Assembly (NCBI RefSeq): GCF_000970325.1 | Contig: NZ_CP009518.1 | Span: 1,736,001-1,800,000 of the forward strand | DNA length: 64,000 nucleotides | Source of the DNA: Methanococcoides methylutens MM1 | GTDB lineage: Archaea; Halobacteriota; Methanosarcinia; Methanosarcinales; Methanosarcinaceae | Direction of reading: 5' to 3' | Part shown: positions 19,851-28,759 of the stretch, in pieces | Position numbering within the stretch: the stretch's first letter is position 1 | How the letters are laid out: every line of letters begins with the position of its first letter | Position numbers and translations under genes: made by a program | Notes under the pieces: model-generated | Told to the model about the DNA's origin: nothing | Seen by the model: the letters and a program-made list of their open reading frames with translations, nothing else | The model's database searches: none

Positions 19851-20963
19851 ATGCCAGCAGAAGATTATGCACCAATAGACACAAATTGGCTAGAAAATGC
19901 AGGGAACTTATGGACAACTCCGTTCGTAGATACTCCCTCGGAAAGAGTGATTGTGGATCCGATCATCCTGTCACATGCAGCAAGCGTTTTCAAGAAAAAC
20001 GTTGGCTACTTTTGGCAGAATCCGGCAGAAGCAATGAGAATGGTCTGTCATACATGTGAGATGTATGATGTGACTCCGGTAGGTCATTACCTATATGCAG
20101 ATTATTGGGGTGAGGACTACGGAGCTAAAGTAAAGGTCCAGGCAAACTCCCCACCAGGAATTACAAAGCGTCCAATAAAGGATGCAGCAGACGTTGATAA
20201 TTTTGAAGTCCTGAGTCCTGAAGATCTTGCAAAAGGCCCTACACTGACAAAACACTTTGAGGCACTTGATACCTGTCACAAGGAATTCCCACAGATGTTT
20301 GCTCCAATTACCCAGCTGGGAGGTACAATGGAAGTAGCAACGAACTGGGCCTCCATTGATGATGTTTTCATGTGGATGATCACTGAGCCGGAAGTTGTCG
20401 ATAAGCTCACAACCAAGGCATCCGACCACATGGCAAATGCCTGTAAAGCTACAGCAAACCGCTATGGTGCAAACGTAATGATCACCGGGTCAGTAATTGC
20501 AAGCGGTGACCTGATGGACAGGGACCAGATCAAGAGGTTCAGCTACAACCCGGTCTCTAAAGCTGTCAGGAAGATGATGAACGCAGGTGCAGGTCCTGGA
20601 GTTTACTATCACCTTTGTGGAAACCACAGTGATGACTTCGACCTATGGAAAGATGCACCAATGAGTCCTTTCACTGTTGTCCAGATCGGATATGACGGCA
20701 AGGATATTTTCCCATCATCTAAGCTTGTAGAGAACTTTGGTAACAGGTGTACTTGTTTCGGAACAGTTGATACCAAGCTTGTGGACCGTGGTACACAGAA
20801 GCAGGTATATGAACAGGCCAAAGAGCAGATCCTTGCAGGAAAGGATAGTCCAAGAGGATTCATCATCGGAACTTCCTGTGAATGTCCAACAAATGCTCCA
20901 CCAGCAAATGTCCATGCACTGGTAAAGGCTGCAAGAGATTTCGGAAAATATGAGAAGTTCTGA
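19851..20963 (+). CDS. Uroporphyrinogen decarboxylase-family methyltransferase (MtaA/MtbA-like)
   Basis: A 370-residue TIM-barrel protein. I prefer the ATG at 19851, preceded by GGTGAT, over TTG/ATG at 19815/19818. In this superfamily, methylcobamide:coenzyme M methyltransferases bind zinc through His-x-Cys and a distal Cys; here HLCG gives His254 and Cys256, and TSCECP near the C-terminus gives Cys343 (or Cys345). It should therefore bind zinc and activate a thiol or act on a corrinoid methyl group, not decarboxylate porphyrins. It heads the plus operon; its likely corrinoid partner is encoded at the far end of the region under the same promoter. It could also be the substrate-side methyltransferase. 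Confidence 0.85.
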   Translation: MPAEDYAPIDTNWLENAGNLWTTPFVDTPSERVIVDPIILSHAASVFKKNVGYFWQNPAEAMRMVCHTCEMYDVTPVGHYLYADYWGEDYGAKVKVQANSPPGITKRPIKDAADVDNFEVLSPEDLAKGPTLTKHFEALDTCHKEFPQMFAPITQLGGTMEVATNWASIDDVFMWMITEPEVVDKLTTKASDHMANACKATANRYGANVMITGSVIASGDLMDRDQIKRFSYNPVSKAVRKMMNAGAGPGVYYHLCGNHSDDFDLWKDAPMSPFTVVQIGYDGKDIFPSSKLVENFGNRCTCFGTVDTKLVDRGTQKQVYEQAKEQILAGKDSPRGFIIGTSCECPTNAPPANVHALVKAARDFGKYEKF

Positions 20964-21005
20964 AGTTCGAAATACAAGGTGTACAAAAAATAAGGAGTGT
21001 TATCT

Positions 21006-21479
21006 ATGGATCTAAATGTATCTGATGAAGTAAATGACCTGTTAAAGGACAACGGGTTCAGGATCGAAGAAATCCAGGAAATAATCGAGAAAGCAGAAAC
21101 CAATGGCAACAAACTGAAGGATTCAGATGGAGCGGTCTTCCTTGCAAAGGGTGTTTCAGACAACCTGACAACCTATGCAGTCTATTCCCCACTCGACAAT
21201 GGTGCGTTTGAGCTTAAAAGTGCATATGCACACAAGATGAACGTTGCCGGATTGACCGGCGGTGATTTTGTTGAAGTCGAATATGACGACGAGAACGGAT
21301 GGATCTGCAACAACTGCAACGAAGCATCTGTGGACAGGAATGTCGATATGTCCTATCTGGATGTTTCAAGACCTGGTCCCGGCATGGTTTGCCCGAAATG
21401 CGGAGAGATCTACATTTCTGAAGGTGTCAACAAGACACTGAAGACAGCCGAGTCCATCCTGGAAGAAAAGAGGGCCTGA
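21006..21479 (+). CDS. Small metal-binding redox protein resembling DVU_1557 family
   Basis: A 157-residue protein from ATG 21006, with GGAG at 20994-20997. The N-terminal 45 residues are helical and acidic. A central beta-rich domain follows (AVFLAKGVSDNLTTYAVYS). A C-terminal zinc or iron ribbon has WICNNCNEASV and GMVCPKCGEIYIS, two CxxC pairs about 36 residues apart. The overall form resembles small redox proteins encoded beside Tes/TrsS-like radical SAM enzymes in sulfate reducers. It lies directly before such an enzyme gene, 35 bases away, so an electron-transfer or scaffolding role for it is a reasonable inference. Confidence 0.65.
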   Translation: MDLNVSDEVNDLLKDNGFRIEEIQEIIEKAETNGNKLKDSDGAVFLAKGVSDNLTTYAVYSPLDNGAFELKSAYAHKMNVAGLTGGDFVEVEYDDENGWICNNCNEASVDRNVDMSYLDVSRPGPGMVCPKCGEIYISEGVNKTLKTAESILEEKRA

Positions 21480-21514
21480 TAAAACAGTGTAACTAAAACT
21501 CCGGGAGGGATAAG

Positions 21515-23014
21515 ATGAAACAGATCGGTAAAGTTGGTACCGTTTGCCCTGAATGTCTCAGGAGCATTGAAGGTATCAAATTTGTAGAGGATGGAAAAGT
21601 ATACATCAAAAAAGAATGTGCTGAGCATGGTGCCTTTACTACACTCATTTCTAAGGACATAAATCACTACCTGAAGATGGAAGAGTGTTTCGACGTCGAT
21701 CGAGCCAGGGTCAAAGCACCTTTGACAGATGTGAACAAAGGCTGTCCTCATGATTGTGGCATCTGTCCCTCCCACAAACAGGATACCTGCCTTGCCGTTG
21801 TGGAAGTTACCGACAGGTGTGATCTGGGTTGTAAATATTGTTTTGCTGATTCCACAGCTGACGCCAGTAGCGACCCGGACATGGACACCATAAGAGGAAT
21901 GTTCGAAGCAGTAAAAGCCTGCTCCAACGACCCTACCTGTGTCCAGATATCAGGAGGAGAACCTACATTAAGGAATGATCTGCCTGAGATCATCAAACTG
22001 GCAAAGGAAGTTGGAATTTCCCACGTCGAACTGAACACCAACGGCAGACGCATTGCCAGGGACCAGGATTATCTGGATAGCATAAAGGAAGCAGGTGTTG
22101 ATGCTATATACCTTGGTTTTGACGGGGTTTCCGACGATGTATATATGCAGAGGACCGGGAAAAAACTGTTCGACATTAAAGCTAAAGTTATTGAGAGATG
22201 TGAGAAGGCCGGAATCGGGGTCGTACTTGTACCACTTGTGGCAAAGAACTACAACCTCCATGAAGTTGGCAAAATCATCGAATTTGCCAGCAAACACGTC
22301 CCAACTGTCAGAGGGGTACATTTCCAGCCGGTCTTCTATTCCGGAAGATCTCCTGCTGAAATGGAAGGCAGGACCACTATTCTGGAGTTGCTCGAAGAGA
22401 TCCAATCCCAAACCAGTGGGCAGTTAAAAGTTGAAAATTTTACACCCTCCCTGATGCCAACTGCCCACTGCGGAGCAACCTGTTTAACGCTTGTTGATGA
22501 TAGCGGCTTCATACCACTTACCAATGTATCAATGGGTGCGATTAAGTCAAAATCCGATGTCGCTAACAAAACAAAGAAGTCGATCATGGGCCGCTGGAAA
22601 GGTTCAACACCTGACCTGCAACCGGTCACGAAACCATCATGTTGTGACCTGCTTACCAAAACCGCACTCAGCAACGCCAGCAAGACTGAAGGAACTTCTT
22701 CCTGCTGTGAAGATCCGAAGAACACCATTCCGCTTGAAACTATACCAATGGAAAGTTCCTGCTGTCGTTCCAGTGGTGGGTGGGCAGACTTCATTGAGAT
22801 GAGTATGAACAAATACCTGACCATTTCAACAATGGCCTTCCAGGATGTCTGGTCATTCGAAAAAGAACGTGTTGAGAACTGTTGCATACATGTTGTAACA
22901 CAGGATGGAAAACTGATCCCATTCTGCAACTACAACCTTAGCAATTGTAACGGCGATTTCCTGTACCGTAGTAAGAACAACAAAGAGAACAAGACTATTG
23001 GAATTGAAAAATAA
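21515..23014 (+). CDS. Radical SAM enzyme, Tes/MJ0619/TrsS-like, with Cys-pair-rich C-terminus
   Basis: A 499-residue enzyme. The N-terminus is rubredoxin-like (TVCPECLRSIEG, then KVYIKKECAEHGAF), followed by CPHDCGICPSHKQDTC, as in tetraether lipid synthase (Tes) and MJ0619. The radical SAM cluster motif CDLGCKYC gives Cys102, Cys106 and Cys109, followed by QISGGEPTLRNDLPEI. The C-terminal part has three separate SCC pairs (KPSCCDLL, TSSCCEDP, ESSCCRSS) and late Cys residues (ENCCIHV, PFCNYNLSNC) that probably bind additional clusters. Known relatives couple carbons of lipids or methylate pterin. Its position between a redox protein and a CoA ligase in a corrinoid methyl-transfer operon suggests a new substrate. 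Confidence 0.82.
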   Translation: MKQIGKVGTVCPECLRSIEGIKFVEDGKVYIKKECAEHGAFTTLISKDINHYLKMEECFDVDRARVKAPLTDVNKGCPHDCGICPSHKQDTCLAVVEVTDRCDLGCKYCFADSTADASSDPDMDTIRGMFEAVKACSNDPTCVQISGGEPTLRNDLPEIIKLAKEVGISHVELNTNGRRIARDQDYLDSIKEAGVDAIYLGFDGVSDDVYMQRTGKKLFDIKAKVIERCEKAGIGVVLVPLVAKNYNLHEVGKIIEFASKHVPTVRGVHFQPVFYSGRSPAEMEGRTTILELLEEIQSQTSGQLKVENFTPSLMPTAHCGATCLTLVDDSGFIPLTNVSMGAIKSKSDVANKTKKSIMGRWKGSTPDLQPVTKPSCCDLLTKTALSNASKTEGTSSCCEDPKNTIPLETIPMESSCCRSSGGWADFIEMSMNKYLTISTMAFQDVWSFEKERVENCCIHVVTQDGKLIPFCNYNLSNCNGDFLYRSKNNKENKTIGIEK

Positions 23015-23085
23015 CATTTTTACTTTTTAAAATTATGATTACGAGGTTTGAACTGTGAGTCGATAACAGAATCGGAGGCAATAAT

Positions 23086-24237
23086 ATGAATCTTCCTGAA
23101 AAGATCAGCACATCCATTAAGATGAATGTAGCAAAAAGAAAACTGGATTCCAGAAAGATAAAAAGCACACATGGTAATCCATTGGAACAGTGGGGCGTAG
23201 CTAAGATCAAAAAAGAGATAGCCAAAGATAAGGAGCTGAAGAAGCTCTTTGGTGATAAGGATCTTAACAGGGAAGATATAAAGGCATACAAGCTTCTGAA
23301 ACTGAAGGAACTGGTCGATTATGTTTCCAAGAACAGTCCGTACTATAAAGAACTGTATGCAGAACATGGCCTTGATTCCTCCCAGATAAACTCATACGAA
23401 GACCTGGCAAAGATCCCTCTTACAGAACAGGATAAACTGGCAGCACACCCTTACCATTTCCTGTGTGTTTCCAGGAAAGATATTGCACGCGAATTCACAA
23501 GTTCCGGAACCACAAATATGCTGAAAAGGGTTGCATATACCCAGGGGGAATTACTTGAGATCGTTGATTCTGTGATTTCCGGGCTAAAGATGGCAGGAAT
23601 GGATTCCAATGAGGATACCTTGCAGATAATGTATCCAACAATAACTGCAACATGGGATCCCGGACTTGTACTTAGCAAGGCCTGTGACCTTGGAGGCTTT
23701 CGTTCCGTAATAAATAATTCGATCGATGCACAGAGCCAGCTCGATACAATCAAAGAAAAGGGAACGACCTTAATAATCGGTACATCGTCGTTCATCTATA
23801 ATTTTACGATTGAAGCAAACAAGATCGAAAATGTAAGAGACCTTGGAATAAAGAAGATAATCTGTTCATCCGAACCTTTGACTGACACCATGAGAATGGT
23901 AATAGAAAGCGTTTGGGGCTGCAAAGCTGTCAGACAGTGGGGTATGACAGAACTGGGGCTGGCAAATGCTATAGAATGTGAGGGGCAGGATGGTTTACAT
24001 GTAAATAACCCGGATTTCCTGATCGAGGTTATTGACCCAAAGACCAGTGAGATCCTGCCCCCTGGAGAAGAGGGTGAACTTGTGGTTACAACATTAAGAC
24101 GCAAGTGCATGCCCCTCATCCGATATCGCACACGTGATATTTCTGCGATCTACGATGAAAAGTGCAACTGCGGTGCCCATCTGGACCAGAGGATCATGAA
24201 TGTGAAAAGGATGGATGACTACAGCAGTAAAAATTGA
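23086..24237 (+). CDS. PaaK/coenzyme F390 synthetase-like AMP-forming ligase
   Basis: A 383-residue adenylate-forming enzyme with GGAGGCAATAAT before its ATG. It follows the phenylacetate-CoA ligase/F390 synthetase layout: NSPYYKELY early, the phosphate-binding loop TSSGTTNMLKRV at about 139-150, ICSSEPLTD, QWGMTELGLANAIEC, and the late LVVTTLRRKCMPLIRYRTRDI. It lacks most of the small C-terminal domain, ending soon after CNCGAHLDQR, so it is shorter than PaaK (about 430). Ligases of this type accompany TrsS-like radical SAM genes in other anaerobes. It probably activates a carboxylate or modifies a cofactor; the substrate is not known. Confidence 0.8.
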   Translation: MNLPEKISTSIKMNVAKRKLDSRKIKSTHGNPLEQWGVAKIKKEIAKDKELKKLFGDKDLNREDIKAYKLLKLKELVDYVSKNSPYYKELYAEHGLDSSQINSYEDLAKIPLTEQDKLAAHPYHFLCVSRKDIAREFTSSGTTNMLKRVAYTQGELLEIVDSVISGLKMAGMDSNEDTLQIMYPTITATWDPGLVLSKACDLGGFRSVINNSIDAQSQLDTIKEKGTTLIIGTSSFIYNFTIEANKIENVRDLGIKKIICSSEPLTDTMRMVIESVWGCKAVRQWGMTELGLANAIECEGQDGLHVNNPDFLIEVIDPKTSEILPPGEEGELVVTTLRRKCMPLIRYRTRDISAIYDEKCNCGAHLDQRIMNVKRMDDYSSKN

Positions 24238-24336
24238 CCTGATCAGCTCATACATTTCAAAAGCGATCGCCTTTTTGTGTCTCCTTCGGGAGACATGATA
24301 TTTTTCTATTGATACGGGATCGTTTGCCTTTCTTCT

Positions 24337-25041
24337 ATGAAACACGGGGGTAGCTCGTTGATAAATTCAATCGAAAAAAGCGTTGCAGAGTTCATAGGAA
24401 CATTCGCTTTGGTCCTTGTTGCTGCCGGATCGGTTAATGTGAACTGGAGTTTCCTGGGATCACACGAAATACTTGGTGTAGCAACTGCTTGCGGTCTCAT
24501 AGTTACCCTTGCAGTATATTCCATAGGGAACATATCAGGGGCACACATAAATCCTGCAGTTACCACGTCCCTGTTCATTACAGGACAGATGGAGCTGAAA
24601 AACACGATCTCCTATATTGTAGCTCAACTGATGGGAGCAACGGGTGCCTGTTTGTTCCTTTCTTACTTGGTGCCGGCAGATATGGGAAATATGTATCTTG
24701 GAACAACAGTTCTTGCATCAGAAGTTACTTTCAAGGCAGGAATTCTGATCGAAGCTGTCCTCACTTTCATACTGGTATTCACGATCTTTGTAGTTGCCGT
24801 AGACAACAGGACATCGACCAAGTACGCCGGTGTCATCATAGGAGCCATTGTATTCCTGGACATTATTGTAGCTGGAAGCCTGACAGGTGCCTCAATGAAC
24901 CCGGCAAGGACCTTTGGTCCTGCTTTTGTCCTGGGACACTGGGCCGACCACCTGGTATATTGGATTGGACCGATAACAGGCGGCATGTTTGCTGCTTTCT
25001 TTTATACAGGAATATTTTCCCTGAAAGGTAATACTGCTTAA
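24337..25041 (+). CDS. Aquaporin / MIP family channel
   Basis: A 234-residue channel with six membrane helices. Both pore loops are complete: GAHINPAVT and GASMNPARTFGPA. The helix-5 filter position is within FLDIIVAGSLTG and does not show the His typical of strict water channels (AqpZ), so passage of a small uncharged solute is possible. A TTG at 24358 after GGGGGTAG is an alternative start. It lies inside the methyltransferase operon, between the CoA-ligase-like gene and the CMD-like gene. That context suggests transport of the module's substrate or product, such as a small methylated compound. Confidence 0.9.
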   Translation: MKHGGSSLINSIEKSVAEFIGTFALVLVAAGSVNVNWSFLGSHEILGVATACGLIVTLAVYSIGNISGAHINPAVTTSLFITGQMELKNTISYIVAQLMGATGACLFLSYLVPADMGNMYLGTTVLASEVTFKAGILIEAVLTFILVFTIFVVAVDNRTSTKYAGVIIGAIVFLDIIVAGSLTGASMNPARTFGPAFVLGHWADHLVYWIGPITGGMFAAFFYTGIFSLKGNTA

Positions 25042-25105
25042 GAGAATCATGTTAATTTTTTCGACAAGAACATATTGAAACATAATAGAAGGAGGCATTA
25101 TCAAA

Positions 25106-25438
25106 ATGAGAATGTTAGAAGAATTCTTCCCGGAGTTTACCGAAAAACTGGACGAGATAGACAAACTGTATGCAGAAAACAGACCTATTGACGAAAAAAC
25201 CTACCAGTTCCTGTGTTTTGCACTATCAATAAAGGGAAGGTCCAAACCCTGTGTGCTCAAACACTTTAAAGGTGCAATGGAGGCCGGTGCAACGGTAAAG
25301 GAACTTTCATATATACTTGCGCTTACCATGAGAGAAGCAGCAGGTGCCGATGACTGTTGGACACACGATGTCATCGGGGACTGGAATGAGATACTCGAAG
25401 GGAATGTCTGCTGTTGCTGTGCAGGAGATGAAGAATAA
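25106..25438 (+). CDS. Carboxymuconolactone decarboxylase/AhpD-like protein with Cys-rich tail
   Basis: A 110-residue helical protein of the CMD/AhpD fold, with GGAGG at 25091-25095. The fold's redox motif CxxC-x3-H is here SKPCVLKH, so only the second Cys remains, with the following His present. The C-terminus carries a CCCC run (NVCCCCAGDEE) that could bind a metal or replace the lost thiol. It is the last gene of the plus operon. The tail recalls the DVU_1555-type Cys-rich proteins encoded beside TrsS-like enzymes, but I am not certain of homology. Confidence 0.78.
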   Translation: MRMLEEFFPEFTEKLDEIDKLYAENRPIDEKTYQFLCFALSIKGRSKPCVLKHFKGAMEAGATVKELSYILALTMREAAGADDCWTHDVIGDWNEILEGNVCCCCAGDEE

Positions 25439-25676
25439 ACATTTCTAATCAAAATATGGGAAGGAATAACTTCTTTCCCCTAATTATAAAGGCATTAATT
25501 AGGGCAATCCAATGATGAATAAGTACTGATCAGAATTGAAAGGCACATTTTTTTATAGCATCATAGCTGCCGATTCATTGGTGACCAACTACATTTCAGA
25601 AATAAAAAGGAAAAATGGAATAAACAGAGTTGGTTCCGAAAATAAAAAAGATCTCCAACCCTATGAGGGTCAAAGA
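25439..25676. other. Convergent junction of the two operons
   Basis: These 238 bases between the convergent CMD-like and DUF5714 genes contain imperfect hairpins, GGGAAGG...TCTTTCCC at about 25456-25478 and ACCCTATGAGGGT at about 25657-25669. Both could end transcription. No gene was seen. Confidence 0.4.
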
Positions 25677-26447
25677 TCAGTTGTTCATATCCATGGGAAT
25701 CAGAAATGAACTTGCATGTTCATCCAGTCCAATGCGATCAGCTATCCTGTAAACACAATCCCTGTCACATTGTGCATTGTACGGAGTATACTGACACTGG
25801 ACATTCGTATTATATTCATTTATCCAGTTGATTCCAAAGATCTCGGACAGGTATTTCATACCTTCTCTCAAAGATATACGGGTAGCCTTTTTGCAGCATC
25901 TTGCTCCGCCTGCATCAGCAATTGCTTCCAGTGACCTTGAAGTACCCCTGTTCGCATGTGAGCGCTCTTCCGGGGTCAATGGTGTAGCATCCATCAGGAC
26001 ACTTATTGCAATTCCTGCACCAATGCCTCCGCCACATGCTCCCTGATAGCCACAGAATCCGCCTGCAACCTTTTGTCCTCTCTTTATCCCTTTGACGATC
26101 TTGGTATAGTCCTTCTGGCCTATGTAGTTCATGTAGGCGGTTATGAGGGCAGCTGGCACAAGTGAATGGTGTTCGGGACCATGCATTGGCATTTTCGGAT
26201 GTGCCATGATCTTTTCCGCAATAAGGAGCGGGTTCGTAAGATTCGTGTTCATGCAAACGCTCTCAATAATCTCCAATGCATTTGCACTATGGCATTTGTC
26301 ACACACGTAATGTGCACTTTCACAGCACATGTAGGTATCTTCTTCAGCACCACAGTAGTAGCACTTTGCTTTGCATGTATGGTCATGGTAGCTAATGTCA
26401 TTACCGCAGACCATACAATTCGTTGTTCCTTTTGGTATTGCATCCAT
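25677..26447 (-). CDS. DUF5714 family Cys-rich protein
   Basis: A 256-residue protein from ATG 26447, preceded by AGGTGAG; a longer reading to 26519 overlaps the SDR gene. The N-terminus has a multi-ribbon region with many Cys/His residues (NCMVCGNDISYHDHTCKAKC, YYCGAEE, CCESAHYVCDKCHSA). The main domain has a Gly/Cys-rich core (GGFCGYQGACGGGIGAGIAIS) and GARCCKKATRISLREG. This matches DUF5714, which is encoded beside radical SAM and corrinoid methyltransferase genes in anaerobes. The catalytic role is unknown. It is the last gene of the minus operon. Confidence 0.78.
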   Translation of the reverse strand: MDAIPKGTTNCMVCGNDISYHDHTCKAKCYYCGAEEDTYMCCESAHYVCDKCHSANALEIIESVCMNTNLTNPLLIAEKIMAHPKMPMHGPEHHSLVPAALITAYMNYIGQKDYTKIVKGIKRGQKVAGGFCGYQGACGGGIGAGIAISVLMDATPLTPEERSHANRGTSRSLEAIADAGGARCCKKATRISLREGMKYLSEIFGINWINEYNTNVQCQYTPYNAQCDRDCVYRIADRIGLDEHASSFLIPMDMNN

Positions 26448-26464
26448 TTTACTCACCTTCTTTC

Positions 26465-27313
26465 TTAAATTTGCGAATGTTTTTCTCTTAGTTGAGAACG
26501 TGAAAATATTACCAGCCATTTCGTAGGCAATCTCTTTACGAGCTTATGTGTCAGATCAAGAACGCGACCGGGAATGACCATATCCTTTTTTTTCTGCATC
26601 GCACGATAGGTTTCAAGTGCGACCTTTTCAGGTGTTGTGGCCATCCACGAACTGAATGTGTTCGTATTCTCCATCCTGGCAGCTTTCTGGAATCCGGTGC
26701 CTTTGACCGCCGTGGGACAAACTGCCATTACATGTACGTTGGAACCCAGCTCCCGAAGTTCGTAGTTCAGGCTCCTGCTGAATTGAAGAATGAAGCTCTT
26801 GCTGGCCCCATATGTAGTAAAATAAGGATTGGGCTGGAAGGCAGATATGGAGGCCATATTTATTATCTGGCCCTCATCTCGCTCCAGCATGTCCTTAAGG
26901 TAAAGACGTGTGAGGTCGTAGAGCGTAAGTACATGAAGATGAAGCATGTCATGTTCGTGCTGGCTGTCTATGTCGTTTATGAAACCGTAGGTTCCAAATC
27001 CAGCACAGTTGACCAGTACATCGACATGGGAGCAGTGCTCCTTTGAAAATGAATATACTTCCTGTGCACTTCCTGACCTGGAAAGGTCAACGGATCTCAC
27101 CATAATTTGCGTTCCGGGATAGATCTCCTGCAGAAGCTTACGGGCATTGAGCAGTTCATCTTCCGGTTTAGCTACAAGGAGCAACTGGTAACCATTTTCT
27201 GCGAACAATTTTGCCAGCTCGAAACCTATGCCACTTGATCCGCCGGTTATGAGAACCGTTCTTTCATGGTGATCAGCTTCCAGTTCATTGTTGTCATTGT
27301 ACAGGCTTTCCAT
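26465..27313 (-). CDS. SDR family NAD(P)-dependent oxidoreductase
   Basis: A short-chain dehydrogenase/reductase, about 282 residues from ATG 27313; a GTG at 27328, overlapping the aldehyde dehydrogenase end, is also possible. The cofactor loop is ITGGSSGIGFELAKLF, with NCAGFGTYG further on. The catalytic Ser is in NMASISAFQ and the YxxxK pair in YGASKSFILQF. A C-terminal helix with basic residues (HKLVKRLPTKWLVIFSR) may be membrane-associated, as in the DltE/YqjQ-type 'classical' SDRs. AGGTGG inside the upstream gene's end serves as its ribosome-binding site. It probably interconverts an alcohol and a carbonyl with the neighbouring aldehyde dehydrogenase. Confidence 0.88.
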   Translation of the reverse strand: MESLYNDNNELEADHHERTVLITGGSSGIGFELAKLFAENGYQLLLVAKPEDELLNARKLLQEIYPGTQIMVRSVDLSRSGSAQEVYSFSKEHCSHVDVLVNCAGFGTYGFINDIDSQHEHDMLHLHVLTLYDLTRLYLKDMLERDEGQIINMASISAFQPNPYFTTYGASKSFILQFSRSLNYELRELGSNVHVMAVCPTAVKGTGFQKAARMENTNTFSSWMATTPEKVALETYRAMQKKKDMVIPGRVLDLTHKLVKRLPTKWLVIFSRSQLREKHSQI

Positions 27314-27318
27314 GTTGA

Positions 27319-28734
27319 TCACATCCACCTGTAGATCGTTCTAAAAATCTTCCGGATATTTTCCGAATAAGGCGGATACAACATACCCATTGAACCCCAC
27401 TTACGTTGCATCACAGCCCGCTCATTGGAAAAACCCACAAACCCATGGAAGCCCAGTGACTTCCCGATACCACTGCTGTTTATACCTCCAAAAGGTAAGT
27501 GGGGGTTGCTATAGCTGAGCATATAATCATTGGTAAGAGTGCTTCCTGAGGGGATGCTGTCCATGAAATAATCGATATTGCCCTGATTCTCACTGGCAAT
27601 GTACAGGATCAGTGGTGACGGGTTCTGCTCGATGACAGGGATCACATCTTCCCTGTTCCTGTATGTGATCATTGGAAGCAGGGGACCAAATATCTCCTCC
27701 TGCATTATCTTCATATCACCGGAAACGTTTTCCAGCAGGGTAGGAGCTATGTAAAGATCTGAATCATCGAAATCGCCACCATACAACACCCGGGCATCCT
27801 TTTCACATGCATCATTATAGAGGGTCAGAAGCCTGTTGTAGTGATGATCGTTAATGATACGACAATAATCAGAGGAATTACGTATGCCTTCTCCTGAAGG
27901 ATCATAAAGCTGCTCAATTGCTTTTCCGAACTCGTTTACAAAACCATCCCTTGCTGACTCATGCACGATCAGGTAATCGGGTGCAATGCATGCCTGACCA
28001 TTGTTGATGAACTTCGCCCATGCAAGGTTTTTTGCTATTTTCTTTACATTTGCCGTTTCATCTACAATAGCTGGCGATTTCCCACCCAGTTCAAGGGTCA
28101 CACTGGACAGGTGTTCTGCAGCCCTTGACATTACCTTTTTCCCGACACGGGGACTACCAGTGAAGAAAACATGATTGAAAGGAAGGTCCAGAAGTTGTTG
28201 TGCGACAGATTCGTTACCTTCAAAAACCGCAACCTCGCTCTCATCAAACAGTTCATACATCATCAGCGAGATGTAAGCTGAAGTGTTAGCAGCCATTTCG
28301 CTGGGCTTCAGTATAGCTGCATTCCCGGCTGCAATGGCATAGATAAGAGGGACAAGTGTAAGGTTGAACGGGAAGTTCCAGGGTGCTATGATAAGGACAA
28401 CACCTTTTGGTTCATAACGTATGTGTGATCTTGTCCCAATAAGGGGAAGGGGTGTTGGTACTTTTGTATCCTTCATCCATTTGTGAAGGTTTCGTTTTAC
28501 ATGATTGATATGTGCCTGGACAACCCCGACCTCTGTAGCTATGACCTCAGTTTCAGGTTTATGAAGATCAGCATACATTGCTTTGTAAAGGTCGCTCAGG
28601 CGCTCCTCATCCTGAAGATAGTTCTCAATGCGTCTGATACGCTCCAGACGTTCTTCTGCATTTGCCCGTGCGAGGTAAGGGGCATTCTTCTTCTGGATCT
28701 CAAAGACCTGCTGGATCTCCAAACACATATTCAT
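27319..28734 (-). CDS. Aldehyde dehydrogenase (class 3-like, coniferyl/fatty aldehyde type)
   Basis: A 471-residue NAD(P)-dependent aldehyde dehydrogenase. Typical motifs are present: APWNFPFNLTL, KPSEMAANTS, FTGSPRVGKKVM, catalytic Glu in TLELGGKSPAIV, and catalytic Cys249 in NNGQACIAPDY, plus QEEIFGPLLP. The C-terminal LPFGGINSSGIGKSLG and late basic/aromatic segment resemble class 3 and fatty-aldehyde enzymes. It is co-directional with the SDR gene and overlaps its alternative start. A second oxidoreductase step in the same operon suggests oxidation of an aldehyde generated in the pathway. Confidence 0.93.
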   Translation of the reverse strand: MNMCLEIQQVFEIQKKNAPYLARANAEERLERIRRIENYLQDEERLSDLYKAMYADLHKPETEVIATEVGVVQAHINHVKRNLHKWMKDTKVPTPLPLIGTRSHIRYEPKGVVLIIAPWNFPFNLTLVPLIYAIAAGNAAILKPSEMAANTSAYISLMMYELFDESEVAVFEGNESVAQQLLDLPFNHVFFTGSPRVGKKVMSRAAEHLSSVTLELGGKSPAIVDETANVKKIAKNLAWAKFINNGQACIAPDYLIVHESARDGFVNEFGKAIEQLYDPSGEGIRNSSDYCRIINDHHYNRLLTLYNDACEKDARVLYGGDFDDSDLYIAPTLLENVSGDMKIMQEEIFGPLLPMITYRNREDVIPVIEQNPSPLILYIASENQGNIDYFMDSIPSGSTLTNDYMLSYSNPHLPFGGINSSGIGKSLGFHGFVGFSNERAVMQRKWGSMGMLYPPYSENIRKIFRTIYRWM

Positions 28735-28759
28735 TCCTCACATAAGGAAAATAAAGTGC

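Noticed and set aside
25439..25676. Insertion sequence remnant between the convergent operons
   Set aside because: No transposase fragment or terminal inverted repeats could be found; it is a short convergent spacer.
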